A stretch of 18,591 bases of DNA from JBFWWW01 sp050245975 (GTDB lineage Bacteria; Pseudomonadota; Alphaproteobacteria; Rhizobiales; Hyphomicrobiaceae), in contig JBFWWW010000062.1 of the NCBI GenBank assembly GCA_050245975.1, positions 1-18,591 on the forward strand, read 5' to 3'. Position numbers and translations under genes: made by a program. The first letter of the stretch is position 1, and each line of letters starts with the position of its first letter. Below, piece by piece: positions 1 to 8,174 of this stretch. Below the pieces are notes generated by a model. That model saw only the letters and a program-made list of their open reading frames with translations. It had not been told where the DNA came from and ran no database searches.

Positions 1-981
1 CGGCGCATAACCATAGGTCTTGCTGAACTTGGCCGCGAAATCGTTCCAGCCGCGCGGATCGGGTCCCGCATACCAGGCCCCTGCCAGCGCATCGAGGTGC
101 GCGGCACCCTGCGCTTCGAGGCCTCCGGTGCCGATCAGCTTGGCGCGTTGCAAGTCGATGCCGGCGCGAACCAGCATCGGCGCGATCGCAACCACCTGGT
201 CCTGGTCACCGGGAAGGAATACCGCATCGACCGGCGCACCCTGCTGCTCCGCCGCCATCACAACGTCCCTGACGCGCTGCACGGCCTCCGCGATCGCGGC
301 CCGGCTCGCCGGCGCATAGCTTTCCAGCGCCACGATCGTCCCGCCGTTGCGGGCAACGGCCTCGCGGAAGCTGCCCTCCGAGATCTTGCCCGTCGTATCG
401 CCGGCGATGAGCGCGACATAGCGCTTGCGGCCCTGGCTGGCGGCGTAGTCGATCACGCGGCGCACGTCCTGCCCCGGCAGGAAGCTCAGCAGATGCACGC
501 CATGCCCCGCCACCTGACGGTCGGTCGAGAACGCGATCATCGCCACCTTGGCGCTGCGCACGGCCGGTGCGGCCGCCGTCACCGATTTCGCGAACAGGGG
601 GCCGAGCACCAGGTCCGCACCGTCGCGGACGGAATCGACCGCCGCGGCCATTGCGCCGTCGGGCGTGCCCTTGTCGTCCTTGACCAGGAGCTGCACGGCC
701 TGGCTGTCGCGTTCGAACAGCGCCAGCTCGCCGGCCTGCTTCATCGCCTTGGCGATGATGGCCGTCTGCCCGCTGCCGCTGAGCGGCAGCAGCATGGCGA
801 CCTTCACGCCTTTTTTCTGCCCGTCCGGCGCGCCCGGCGACAACGAGGCCGTCGTCTGAGGGCTCCCGACGGTGGTGTTGCCCGAGCAGCCCGCAACGGC
901 AAGCGCGAGCAGCACGCAGGCAACCCCGCCCGCGCACCGTCCCGATGCTGCCTGCCAGAGCGAACCCCAGAACGAACCCAC
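1..981 (-). CDS. LpoA-like penicillin-binding protein activator, lipoprotein (3' end cut by window edge)
   Basis: A periplasmic-binding-protein-fold lipoprotein of the group annotated as penicillin-binding protein activator (LpoA/YraM-like, type 1 periplasmic binding fold). By family role it would sit at the outer membrane and stimulate a peptidoglycan synthase. The frame is open for 327 codons from the GTG at 981 to base 1. An N-terminal hydrophobic stretch ends in the lipobox LALAVAGC, with Cys32 as the lipidation site. It is followed by a Ser/Thr/Pro-rich linker and then GVKVAMLLPLSG, the usual first strand of this fold. The GTG is preceded by GAGG seven bases upstream. An ATG at 995-997 opens a different, arginine-rich frame that is not the gene. 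The family is usually near 390-400 residues, so the last part is missing. The gene diverges from rsmI, and rsmI is followed by yraN; the same three genes neighbour each other in E. coli, which supports the call. Confidence 0.8.
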   Translation of the reverse strand, partial: MGSFWGSLWQAASGRCAGGVACVLLALAVAGCSGNTTVGSPQTTASLSPGAPDGQKKGVKVAMLLPLSGSGQTAIIAKAMKQAGELALFERDSQAVQLLVKDDKGTPDGAMAAAVDSVRDGADLVLGPLFAKSVTAAAPAVRSAKVAMIAFSTDRQVAGHGVHLLSFLPGQDVRRVIDYAASQGRKRYVALIAGDTTGKISEGSFREAVARNGGTIVALESYAPASRAAIAEAVQRVRDVVMAAEQQGAPVDAVFLPGDQDQVVAIAPMLVRAGIDLQRAKLIGTGGLEAQGAAHLDALAGAWYAGPDPRGWNDFAAKFSKTYGYAP

Positions 982-1038
982 GAATCGGACCTCGCATATC
1001 CTCTGCGCGTTGTTAGACCGCTCCCGTCCTCCCGGCCA

Positions 1039-1050
1039 GCGCAATTGCGC
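1039..1050. promoter_or_regulatory. 12-bp perfect palindrome between divergent lpoA-like gene and rsmI
   Basis: GCGCAATTGCGC is a perfect inverted repeat in the 147-bp gap between two divergent starts (981 minus, 1129 plus). The position suits a regulator site or a shared promoter element. No regulator is identified and the palindrome could be chance. Confidence 0.25.
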
Positions 1051-1128
1051 AACAGTCGTTTGGTCTGGATGCCACGGCGGGTTCCGAAGCATACTGCGCC
1101 GAAGCACCCTGACAACCGCGAGAAGGCC

Positions 1129-2052
1129 GTGTCCCGAAAGCAGGATAGCCGCGACGACCCGGCGACGGTGGCCCAGCGCGCCGCGGACCACCTTGCGGCG
1201 GCGCTGGCGGCTCCGCTGGCGCCGGGGCTTTATGTCGTGGCGACGCCGATCGGCAATTTGGGAGACCTTTCGCTGCGCGCCATCTCGGTCCTCGCGCGCG
1301 CCGACGTCATCTGCTGCGAGGACACACGCCACAGCCGCACGCTGCTTGCGGCCTATGCCATCTCGCGGCCGACATCGGCCTACCACGAGCACAATGCCGA
1401 GGCCGAGCGGCCGCGCATCCTGTCGGAGCTCGCCGCCGGCCGGCGCATCGCGTTGATTTCCGATGCCGGCACCCCGCTGGTCTCCGACCCGGGCTTCAAG
1501 CTGGTCCGCGCGGCTGCCGAAGCGGGCCATTCCGTCATCCCCATTCCCGGCGCATCGGCCCCGCTGGCGGCCCTTGCCGCGGCGGGTCTCCCGACCGACG
1601 CCTTTCATTTTGCCGGCTTCCTGCCGCCGAAAGCCGGCGCCCGCCGGGCACGCCTCGCGGAGCTTGCCGCCATCGATGCCACGCTGGTGCTGTTTGAAGC
1701 GCCCTCCCGTCTTGGCGATACGCTCGCCGAGATCGACGCCGTCATGGCGACGCGCGAACTCGTTGTCGCGCGCGAGCTGACCAAGCTGCACGAGGAATTC
1801 CGGCGCGGGCCGGCAGCCGAACTGCGCGACTGGGCACGACGTGCGGAGCCGCGCGGCGAAATGGTCATCCTCATCGCCCCTCCGGATGCGCCCCCCGAGG
1901 TTCGCGATGCGGACATCGAGACCCGCCTCGAGACCGCTCTTGGCAGCATGAGCTTGCGCGACGCCGCCCGTGCCGTGGCCGAGGACCTCGGCGTGGCGCG
2001 CTCACGCGTCTACGACCTCGGCCTCCGTTTGCGGAAGGGCTCGGATGGCTAG
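1129..2052 (+). CDS. rsmI: 16S rRNA (cytidine(1402)-2'-O)-methyltransferase RsmI
   Basis: Methylates the ribose of C1402 in 16S rRNA using S-adenosylmethionine, in the decoding site of the small subunit. Clear tetrapyrrole-methylase-fold signatures follow in order: LYVVATPIGNLGDLSLRA near residues 35-52, the ICCEDTRHSRTLL segment, ALISDAGTPLVSDPG in the middle, and the PIPGASAPLAALAAAGLP loop. A C-terminal helix-turn-helix-like tail ends in SRVYDLGLRLRKG. Length from the chosen GTG at 1129 is 307 residues, normal for the family. GAGAAGG lies just upstream. The frame stays open far upstream (to about 97), but that part is arginine- and histidine-rich and is antisense to the lpoA-like gene, so it is not coding. 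An ATG at 1069 is an alternative start giving 20 more residues. The stop overlaps the yraN start. Confidence 0.95.
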   Translation: MSRKQDSRDDPATVAQRAADHLAAALAAPLAPGLYVVATPIGNLGDLSLRAISVLARADVICCEDTRHSRTLLAAYAISRPTSAYHEHNAEAERPRILSELAAGRRIALISDAGTPLVSDPGFKLVRAAAEAGHSVIPIPGASAPLAALAAAGLPTDAFHFAGFLPPKAGARRARLAELAAIDATLVLFEAPSRLGDTLAEIDAVMATRELVVARELTKLHEEFRRGPAAELRDWARRAEPRGEMVILIAPPDAPPEVRDADIETRLETALGSMSLRDAARAVAEDLGVARSRVYDLGLRLRKGSDG

Positions 2053-2452
2053 CCGCAGCGCAGCGCCCTCACCGGAGCGCCTTCGCCGCTATCGCCGCGG
2101 CCTGCTCTCGGAAATGGCCGCTGCGGCGCTGCTGACGGCGAAGGGATATCGCATCCTGCAACGGCGCGGCCGCACCCCCTTCGGCGAGATCGACCTCATC
2201 GCGGTCCGCGGCCGCCGTCTCGCCTTCATCGAGGTGAAGCGGCGCAGCACGCGATCGGCGGCCGAGGCGGCCATCACGGCCCGCCAGGTTTCGCGCATCG
2301 CGCGCGCCGCCGCGTTCTGGACCAGCCGCCATCCCGCCTACGCCGGGCATGAGCAGGGGCTGGATGCGGTCCTCGTCCTGCCGTTCCGCTTGCCTGTGCA
2401 TCTGGTCAACGTCCTGGAGCCGCCCGCCCGGCCGCCGTCCAATTCGCGTTGA
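2045..2452 (+). CDS. yraN: YraN family protein (UPF0102), endonuclease-like
   Basis: A small protein of 135 residues with the nuclease-like fold of the UPF0102/YraN family; its cellular role is not settled. The hallmark GEIDLIAVRGRRLAFIEVKRR region is present. The likely metal-binding set (E48, D50, E63 and K65, in a D-xn-ExK arrangement) is visible. The ATG at 2045 overlaps the rsmI stop by eight bases, so translation is probably coupled. A longer frame from 1970 begins inside rsmI and is not used. The rsmI-yraN pairing is common in proteobacteria and supports the identification. Confidence 0.9.
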   Translation: MASRSAAPSPERLRRYRRGLLSEMAAAALLTAKGYRILQRRGRTPFGEIDLIAVRGRRLAFIEVKRRSTRSAAEAAITARQVSRIARAAAFWTSRHPAYAGHEQGLDAVLVLPFRLPVHLVNVLEPPARPPSNSR

Positions 2453-2523
2453 CATGGCGCCCCGGGCACCGTTTGCATGACGCACCCTGGGGCTGCCGGC
2501 CCCGCCAGAAGGCCTTTGCGCGC

Positions 2524-3468
2524 ATGACCCTCAAGATCGCCTGCCAGATGGACCCCATCGACCGCATCGATATCAGCGGCGACTCCACCTTTGCCCTGCT
2601 GCTCGAGGCGCAGCGGCGCGGGCACGACATCTTCTACTACACGCCGCCCAATCTCTCCCTTCTGGGCAGCCGCCTTATCGCCCACGGCACATCGCTGACG
2701 GTCAAGGATGTCGCCGGCGACCACTTCAGGGTGTCGAACCCGCGCACCGTCGACCTGTCGGAGCTGGACGTGGTGCTGCTGCGCCAGGACCCGCCGTTCG
2801 ACATGGCCTACATCACCACCACGCATCTTCTCGAGCGCATCCAGCCCGGGACGCTCGTCGTCAACGACCCGGCGCACGTCCGCAACGCGCCGGAGAAAAT
2901 CATGGTGCTGGACTTCCAGGACCTGATGCCGCCGACGCTCGTCACGCGCAATCCGGCCGACGTGAAGGCCTTCCGCGACACGCACAAGGACATCATCCTC
3001 AAGCCGCTCTACGGCAACGGCGGCGCATCCGTGTTTCGCGTCGGCGCCGACGATACGAACCTCAATGCCCTGATCGAGCTTTTCCAGTCGGTCTTCCGCG
3101 AGCCGTTCATGGTGCAGCAATACCGTCCCGAGGTGCGTGCCGGCGACAAGCGCATCATTCTGGTCGACGGCGAGGTTGCCGGCGCCGTCAATCGCGTGCC
3201 CGCGCTCGACGAGACGCGCTCCAACATGCACGTCGGCGGCGCCGCCCGTCCGACCGACCTGACGCCGCGCGATCTGGAGATCTGCGCCCGCCTCGGCCCG
3301 GAGCTCAGGCGGCGCGGTCTGCTCTTCACCGGCATCGACGTCATCGGCCCCTACCTGACCGAGATCAACGTCACCTCGCCGACCGGCATCCGCCAGATCA
3401 AGGCCTTCGGCGGCGCCGATATCGCCGCGCTCATCTGGGACGCGATCGAAAAGAAGGTGGGCCGCTGA
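2524..3468 (+). CDS. gshB: Glutathione synthetase GshB
   Basis: Joins glycine to gamma-glutamylcysteine using ATP, the second step of glutathione synthesis, in the cytoplasm. The 314-residue product has the normal length. The N-terminal prokaryotic GSH synthetase domain starts MTLKIACQMDPIDRI and includes LRQDPPFDMAYITTTHLLE. The ATP-grasp domain follows, with KPLYGNGGASVF starting at K160 and the metal-binding TEINVTSPTGIRQI around E280 and N282. The ATG at 2524 was chosen because it matches the family N-terminus and has AGAAGG about ten bases upstream. The frame extends upstream to 2449 without family resemblance. It lies 71 bp after yraN in the same direction and may be cotranscribed. Confidence 0.95.
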   Translation: MTLKIACQMDPIDRIDISGDSTFALLLEAQRRGHDIFYYTPPNLSLLGSRLIAHGTSLTVKDVAGDHFRVSNPRTVDLSELDVVLLRQDPPFDMAYITTTHLLERIQPGTLVVNDPAHVRNAPEKIMVLDFQDLMPPTLVTRNPADVKAFRDTHKDIILKPLYGNGGASVFRVGADDTNLNALIELFQSVFREPFMVQQYRPEVRAGDKRIILVDGEVAGAVNRVPALDETRSNMHVGGAARPTDLTPRDLEICARLGPELRRRGLLFTGIDVIGPYLTEINVTSPTGIRQIKAFGGADIAALIWDAIEKKVGR

Positions 3469-3516
3469 GATCCTCCACAGGCCGGCAGCGGACAGCCTCG
3501 TGTTCGCATTTTGTTC

Positions 3517-3545
3517 TTGACCGCGTGTTTCGCTCTCCCTAGGCT
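3517..3545 (+). promoter_or_regulatory. Candidate sigma70-type promoter for the comM-like gene
   Basis: TTGACC at 3517-3522 (preceded by C, giving the alphaproteobacterial CTTGAC form) is separated by 17 bases from TAGGCT at 3540-3545. The ATG of the next gene is 40 bases downstream at 3585. Predicted by eye only. Confidence 0.5.
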
Positions 3546-3584
3546 GCGCTGGCGTTCCCAACGTCCCAGCCGCACGGGGCCAGC

Positions 3585-5114
3585 ATGTACGGGCAGATTG
3601 CCACCGTCGCATTCGTCGGCATCGAGGCGCGCCCTGTCGAGGTGCAGGTGCGCATCTCCTCCGGCGGCCCCGCCTTCGCCATCGTCGGTCTGCCGGACAA
3701 GGCTGTCGCCGAAAGCCGCGAGCGCGTGCGCAACGCTCTGCATGCCGTGGGACTGTCGCTCCCGTGGCGCCACGTCACCGTCAATCTGGCGCCTGCCGAC
3801 CTTCCCAAGGAGGGCAGCCATTTCGACCTGCCGATCGCGCTCGCGCTGATGGTGGCGATGGAAGCGGTCGCGCGCGATGCGATCGACGGTTATGTGGCGC
3901 TGGGCGAGCTGGCGCTCGACGGCTCCATCCGCGCCGTGCCGGGCGCCCTTCCCGCTGCCATCGGCGCCAATGCACTCGACAAGGGCTTGATCTGCCCCGC
4001 CGCCTGCGGCCCGGAGGCTGCGTGGGCCGGCGAGGACATGCGCATCCTGGCCGCGCCGCATCTGCTGTCGCTCGTGAACCACTTCAAGGGCCTGCAGACG
4101 CTCGCGCGCCCGCGGCCCAACCTCGAGCGCCAGGCAGCGCCGCTGCCGGACCTTGCCGACGTCAAGGGACAGGAAAGCGCCCGCCGCGCGCTCGAAGTCG
4201 CGGCCGCCGGCGGTCATAACCTGCTGATGATCGGGCCGCCGGGTTCGGGCAAATCCATGCTCGCCGCGCGCCTTCCGTCCATCCTGCCGCCGCTCACCGC
4301 CGCCGAACTCCTCGAGGTCTCGATGGTGCAGTCGCTCGCCGGCGAGTTGACCGGCGGACGGCTCGCATTGGCGCGGCCGTTCCGCGCGCCGCATCATTCC
4401 GCCAGCATGGCGGCGCTCGTGGGCGGCGGCAGCCGCCCCCGGCCGGGCGAGGTGAGCCTCGCGCACCGCGGCGTGCTGTTTCTGGACGAACTGCCGGAGT
4501 TCCAGCCGCAGGTCCTCGATGCGCTGCGCCAGCCGCTCGAAGCCGGCGAAACCGTCATCGCGCGCGCCAACCACCGCATCACCTACCCCTCGCGGATCCA
4601 GCTCGTCGCGGCGATGAACCCCTGCAAGTGCGGCAACAGCGCGCCGGGGCAGCCGTGCAGGCGCGGCCCCCGATGCTCGGAGGACTATCGTGCGCGCGTC
4701 TCGGGTCCGTTTCTCGATCGCATCGACCTTCAGATCGAGGTCCCGGCCGTTTCGGCGAGCGATCTCGTCGCCCCGTCGCCGTCCGAGGACAGCGTGACCG
4801 TGCGCGCCCGGGTGACCGCCGCACGCGAGCGCCAGCTTGCGCGCTTCGCGGCGCTCGGCGCGTCCGGCGTGACGACGAATGCGGAGTGCTCCGGCGCGCT
4901 TCTGGAACAGGTCGCTCGCCCCGACGAGACCGGGCTTGCCCTGCTGCGGCAGGCATCGGACCGGCTACATCTGTCAGCACGCGGCTTTCATCGCACGCTC
5001 AAGGTCGCGCGCACCCTGGCCGATCTCGACGGCATGGACAGCGTCGGCCGCGTTCACATCGCGGAGGCGCTGAGCTATCGCGGCGAGACGCTGCAGCAGC
5101 GCAGCGCGGCCTGA
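3585..5114 (+). CDS. comM: YifB/ComM family Mg chelatase-like AAA+ ATPase
   Basis: A cytoplasmic AAA+ ATPase of the YifB/ComM family. ComM in Vibrio and relatives is a hexameric helicase that promotes branch migration during integration of transforming DNA; the role here is inferred from that. The 509-residue length is normal. An N-terminal Lon-protease-like (ChlI) domain runs over about residues 20-140, beginning from MYGQIATVAFVGIEARPVEV. Walker A is GPPGSGKS at 217-224, and Walker B is VLFLDELPEF with D301/E302. A four-cysteine element follows (NPCKCG, then two more Cys around residues 345-365). The C-terminal Mg-chelatase lid ends in RGFHRTLKVARTLADL. The ATG at 3585 matches the family start. 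It is oriented like gshB but has its own promoter, and it converges on the MoaD-like gene. Confidence 0.93.
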   Translation: MYGQIATVAFVGIEARPVEVQVRISSGGPAFAIVGLPDKAVAESRERVRNALHAVGLSLPWRHVTVNLAPADLPKEGSHFDLPIALALMVAMEAVARDAIDGYVALGELALDGSIRAVPGALPAAIGANALDKGLICPAACGPEAAWAGEDMRILAAPHLLSLVNHFKGLQTLARPRPNLERQAAPLPDLADVKGQESARRALEVAAAGGHNLLMIGPPGSGKSMLAARLPSILPPLTAAELLEVSMVQSLAGELTGGRLALARPFRAPHHSASMAALVGGGSRPRPGEVSLAHRGVLFLDELPEFQPQVLDALRQPLEAGETVIARANHRITYPSRIQLVAAMNPCKCGNSAPGQPCRRGPRCSEDYRARVSGPFLDRIDLQIEVPAVSASDLVAPSPSEDSVTVRARVTAARERQLARFAALGASGVTTNAECSGALLEQVARPDETGLALLRQASDRLHLSARGFHRTLKVARTLADLDGMDSVGRVHIAEALSYRGETLQQRSAA

Positions 5115-5134
5115 GCGCTCTTGCTCGGCCGCGC
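5104..5134. terminator. Bidirectional hairpin between convergent comM and moaD-like genes
   Basis: GCGCGGCC at 5104-5111 pairs perfectly with GGCCGCGC at 5127-5134 around a 15-base loop that contains the comM stop codon. It sits exactly where two convergent genes meet, with only 25 bp between their ends. There is no U-tract, so it is either a weak or factor-assisted terminator or an mRNA end-protecting hairpin. Confidence 0.45.
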
Positions 5135-5139
5135 CGCCG

Positions 5140-5385
5140 TCAACCGCCCGCGATCTGCGGCAGCACCTGGACGTCGCTGCCCGGTTCGATGGGCTGAAAC
5201 AGCGCGTCCTGATAGATCTGGCCGTCGATGGCGACGGCCAGCCCTTCCTCGAGGTGCGGCGCCAGCGCGGGATAGCGCTTGCCGAGCTCGGCGAAAAGCT
5301 GGCGCACATTGCGCGCTGCCACGTCGAGCTCGGTCACGCCGCCGGTGAACTGGCGCAGGTTGCCGATCAGGGTCACGTGCGCCAT
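5140..5385 (-). CDS. MoaD/ThiS family sulfur-carrier-like protein
   Basis: An 81-residue beta-grasp protein. It begins MAHVTLIGNLRQFTGG, has the NVRQLFAELGKRYPAL helix of MoaD-type proteins, and ends in QVLPQIAGG. The terminal Gly-Gly is the residue pair that carries thiocarboxylate sulfur in MoaD, the small subunit of molybdopterin synthase. It is the last gene of the molybdenum hydroxylase operon: a GTG at 5394 directly abuts the TAG of the large subunit, and an ATG at 5385 is the preferred start. A role in supplying sulfur for the enzyme's own cofactor is inference. No MoaE or MoeB/ThiF partner is seen in the window. A ThiS or another ubiquitin-like sulfur carrier is the alternative. Confidence 0.82.
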   Translation of the reverse strand: MAHVTLIGNLRQFTGGVTELDVAARNVRQLFAELGKRYPALAPHLEEGLAVAIDGQIYQDALFQPIEPGSDVQVLPQIAGG

Positions 5386-5394
5386 GCGGGACAC

Positions 5395-7695
5395 CTAGAT
5401 CTTTGCCGTCCCCTTGGCGCGCGCCTCTTCCAGGGCCTTCAACACCCGCGGCGGCGACAGGGGGATCTCGGTGAACCGGATCCCCGTTGCGTTGGCGACC
5501 GCGTTGGAGATGGCGGCGATGGGCGGCACGATGGGTGTCTCGCCGACGCCGCGCACGCCATAGGGATGGCGCGGGTTCGGCACCTCGACGATCACCGTGT
5601 CGATCATCGGCAGGTCGCTCGCCACCGGCATCCGGTAGTCGAGGAAACCCGCGTTCTGCATCCGGCCGTCGTCGCCGTAGACGTACTCCTCGCTCAGCGC
5701 CCAGCCGATGCCCTGCGCCGCGCCGCCCTGGTATTGGCCCTCGACATAGCTCGGATGGATGGCACGGCCGGCATCCTGGATGGCCGTGTAGCGCACCACC
5801 CATGTGCGGCCCGTCTCCGGGTCGACCTCGACGTCGGCGATGTGCGTCGCCAGGCTCGGTGCGGCTCCGCCGGCATTGATGCGCGAGTAGCCGACAATGG
5901 GGCCGCCCGTCTTGCCGGCCATCTTGGCGATATCGACGAGCGTCAGAGGCTCGTGCTTGCCGGCATTGGGTCCGGCCGGGCGCACGGCGCCCTTCTCCCA
6001 CTCGACCGCATCCTCCGGCAGCTCCCACAGCTTGGCGGCGCGCTTGCATGCCTCCTTGATGATGTCGCGCGCGGCCTCCACCGTCGCCATGCCGCTCGAG
6101 AACGTCGCGCGGCTGCCGCCGGTGACGAAGTTGTAGCCGAGCGCGCTCGTGTCGCCGATCGAGACGCGGATCTTCTCCAGCGGTACGTTCAGCTCCTCGG
6201 CCGCCATCATGCACAGCGAGGCGCGCAGGCCGCCGATGTCCGGCGTGCCGGCCGTCAGCGACAGCGTGCCATCCTCGTTCAGCACCAGCGACACCGTCGT
6301 TTCGCCGCCGATGTTGAACCAGAAGCCGGAGGCCACGCCGCGGCCCTGGTTCTTGCCGAGCGGCGTGCGCAGGTGCGCGTGCATCTTGGCGGCTTCGAGC
6401 GTCTCGACAAGGCCGATCGGTCCGAACTTCACGCCGTAGGCGGCACGCGTTCCTTCCTTGGCGGCATTCTTCAGCCGCATCTCGATCGGATCGATCTTCA
6501 GCGTCAGCGCGATCTCGTCGATGACGCTTTCGACGGCGAACTCCGAGATCGGCCCGCCCGGAGCGCGATAGGCCGCGACCTTCGGGCGGTTCGTGACGAC
6601 GTCGTACCCCGTCACGCGCACGTTCTCGATGTCGTAGGGCGCGAAGGCGCACATGCAGCCCGGCTGCACCGGCGAACCGGGGAACGCGCCGGCCTGGTAC
6701 TTGAGCACGGCCTCGCCGGCGACGATGCGCCCGTCCTTGCGCGCGCCGATCTTCACCCAGACGTGCGCGCCCGATGTCGGTCCCGTCGCCTTGAACACCT
6801 CCTCGCGCGTCATCACCATCTTGACCGGGCGGCGCGCCTTCTTCGACAGCGCCAGCGCCACCGGCTCGAAATAGACGACCGTCTTGCCGCCGAACCCGCC
6901 GCCGATCTCGGACGCCGTGACACGCAGCTTGGAGATGTCCCAGCCGAGCAGGCGTGCGCAGTGGGCGCGGACGATCCAGTGGCCCTGGGTCGAGACCCAC
7001 AGCTCCGCCTGCCCGTCCTCCGACACGCTGGCGACGCACGCATGCGGCTCGATGTAGCCCTGATGCACCGGCTTGGTCTTGAAGGCACGCTCGATGATGA
7101 TGTCGGCCGCCGCAAACCCCTTGTCCGCGTCGCCGTGCCGGATATCGATCCGTTTCGCGACGTTGGACGGCGTCTTCGGCGGCGGGTCTTCCCCTTGCGT
7201 GATCATCGTCTCGTGCAGCAGCGGGGCGCCGGGCTCCATCGCCTCGACCTCGTCGATGACGTGCGGCAGCACCTCGTAGTCCACCTTGATCAGCTTCAGG
7301 GCCTGGGCGGCGATGGCCGCGCTCGTGGCAGCGACGGCCGCAACAGGATGGCCCTCATAGAGCACCTTCTCGCGCGCCATCACCGAGCGCACGACGTCGC
7401 GATAGTTGATCATCATCTCGCCGGCCGGAATGAACTCCGACGGCTGGTCCTTGAAATCGTCGCGCGTCACCACGGCCTTTACGCCCGCGAGCTTCTCGGC
7501 CGCGGACGTGTCGATCGATTTGATGCGCGCATGCGGATGCGGGCTGCGCAGGACCTTGCCGACCAGCTGGCCCTGCATGTTCATGTCCGCGCCGAACTTC
7601 GCGCGACCCGTGACCTTGTCCACGCCATCGGGACGGATCGGCCGCGTTCCAACCCAGGTGTACTCGCCCCCCGGCTGTTTGACCTTCTCCTGCAT
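5395..7695 (-). CDS. Xanthine dehydrogenase family molybdopterin-binding (large) subunit, CoxL-like
   Basis: The catalytic subunit of a molybdenum hydroxylase (xanthine oxidase family), 766 residues. It should bind Mo-molybdopterin cytosine dinucleotide and hydroxylate a carbon next to a heteroatom, or a related substrate. The first domain opens with the GTRPIRPDGVDKVTGRAKF segment. The cofactor loop GGGFGGK is at 265-271. The active-site loop reads AYRAPGGP with Y376. The catalytic glutamate is in GVGETP, E719. The loop is not the AYxCSFR of form I CO dehydrogenase, so CO oxidation is unlikely, nor exactly the AYRGAGR of form II enzymes. The substrate is unknown. The ATG at 7695 lies two bases after the 2Fe-2S gene stop with AGAGGAG in front. 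The frame continues upstream into that gene but is not needed. Confidence 0.92.
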   Translation of the reverse strand: MQEKVKQPGGEYTWVGTRPIRPDGVDKVTGRAKFGADMNMQGQLVGKVLRSPHPHARIKSIDTSAAEKLAGVKAVVTRDDFKDQPSEFIPAGEMMINYRDVVRSVMAREKVLYEGHPVAAVAATSAAIAAQALKLIKVDYEVLPHVIDEVEAMEPGAPLLHETMITQGEDPPPKTPSNVAKRIDIRHGDADKGFAAADIIIERAFKTKPVHQGYIEPHACVASVSEDGQAELWVSTQGHWIVRAHCARLLGWDISKLRVTASEIGGGFGGKTVVYFEPVALALSKKARRPVKMVMTREEVFKATGPTSGAHVWVKIGARKDGRIVAGEAVLKYQAGAFPGSPVQPGCMCAFAPYDIENVRVTGYDVVTNRPKVAAYRAPGGPISEFAVESVIDEIALTLKIDPIEMRLKNAAKEGTRAAYGVKFGPIGLVETLEAAKMHAHLRTPLGKNQGRGVASGFWFNIGGETTVSLVLNEDGTLSLTAGTPDIGGLRASLCMMAAEELNVPLEKIRVSIGDTSALGYNFVTGGSRATFSSGMATVEAARDIIKEACKRAAKLWELPEDAVEWEKGAVRPAGPNAGKHEPLTLVDIAKMAGKTGGPIVGYSRINAGGAAPSLATHIADVEVDPETGRTWVVRYTAIQDAGRAIHPSYVEGQYQGGAAQGIGWALSEEYVYGDDGRMQNAGFLDYRMPVASDLPMIDTVIVEVPNPRHPYGVRGVGETPIVPPIAAISNAVANATGIRFTEIPLSPPRVLKALEEARAKGTAKI

Positions 7696-7697
7696 GG

Positions 7698-8174
7698 TCA
7701 GGCTCCTCTCATCTCGGCGGCCGCATCGAGCACGGCGCGAACAATCTTGTCGTATCCGGTGCACCGGCAGAGATTGCCGGCCAGCCAGTAGCGCACTTCG
7801 GTCTCGCTGGGATCGGGGTTGCGTTCGAGCAGGGCCTTGGACGCGACCAGGAAGCCCGGCGTGCAGATGCCGCACTGCAGGGCCGCATGCTCGAGAAATT
7901 TCTGCTGCAGCGGATGCAGGGCATCACCCGTCGCAAGACCTTCGATGGTGCCGATCGACTTGCCGTCGGCTTCCACCGCCAGCATGAGGCAGGAGCACAC
8001 CAGCCGGCCATCGACCGTGACGCTGCAGGCGCCGCAATCACCCGTGCCGCAGCCTTCCTTGGTTCCTGTCAGGCCGACGCGGTCGCGCAGCGCGTCGAGC
8101 AGCGTTTCGCCCGTCTCGCACAGGAACTCCGTGGTGTCGCCGTTGATCGTCGTTGTTATGTGATGCTTGGCCAT
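7698..8174 (-). CDS. Molybdenum hydroxylase (2Fe-2S) subunit, CoxS-like
   Basis: A 158-residue electron-transfer subunit with two 2Fe-2S clusters. The plant-ferredoxin-type cluster uses C42, C47, C50 and C62 (GCGTGDCGACSVTVDGRLVC). The second, helical cluster uses C101, C104, C136 and C138 (QCGICTPGF and NLCRCTGY). All eight cysteines are in place, so the subunit should be functional. It passes electrons from the molybdenum site to the FAD subunit. The ATG at 8174 overlaps the stop of the FAD subunit gene by one base (TGATG), indicating translational coupling. The order medium, small, large is the same as in cox-type operons. Confidence 0.95.
   Translation of the reverse strand: MAKHHITTTINGDTTEFLCETGETLLDALRDRVGLTGTKEGCGTGDCGACSVTVDGRLVCSCLMLAVEADGKSIGTIEGLATGDALHPLQQKFLEHAALQCGICTPGFLVASKALLERNPDPSETEVRYWLAGNLCRCTGYDKIVRAVLDAAAEMRGA

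Noticed and set aside
206..997. Minus-strand frame starting at the ATG at 997
   Set aside because: Low-complexity Arg/Gly-rich product. The neighbouring minus frame from the GTG at 981 encodes the lipobox and binding-protein fold instead.
97..1128. Long upstream extension of the rsmI frame
   Set aside because: It is antisense to the clearly coding lpoA-like gene and its translation is arginine-rich without domains. RsmI starts near 1129 by length and motifs.
2338..4574. Two long minus-strand frames (2338-3612 and 3351-4574)
   Set aside because: Antisense to gshB and comM, which carry full family motifs; the antisense products are charged and motif-free.
5254..7791. An 845-codon open frame on the plus strand
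   Set aside because: It is antisense to the molybdopterin subunit gene, is rich in Arg, His and Asp, and has no family motifs; a typical shadow in high-GC DNA.
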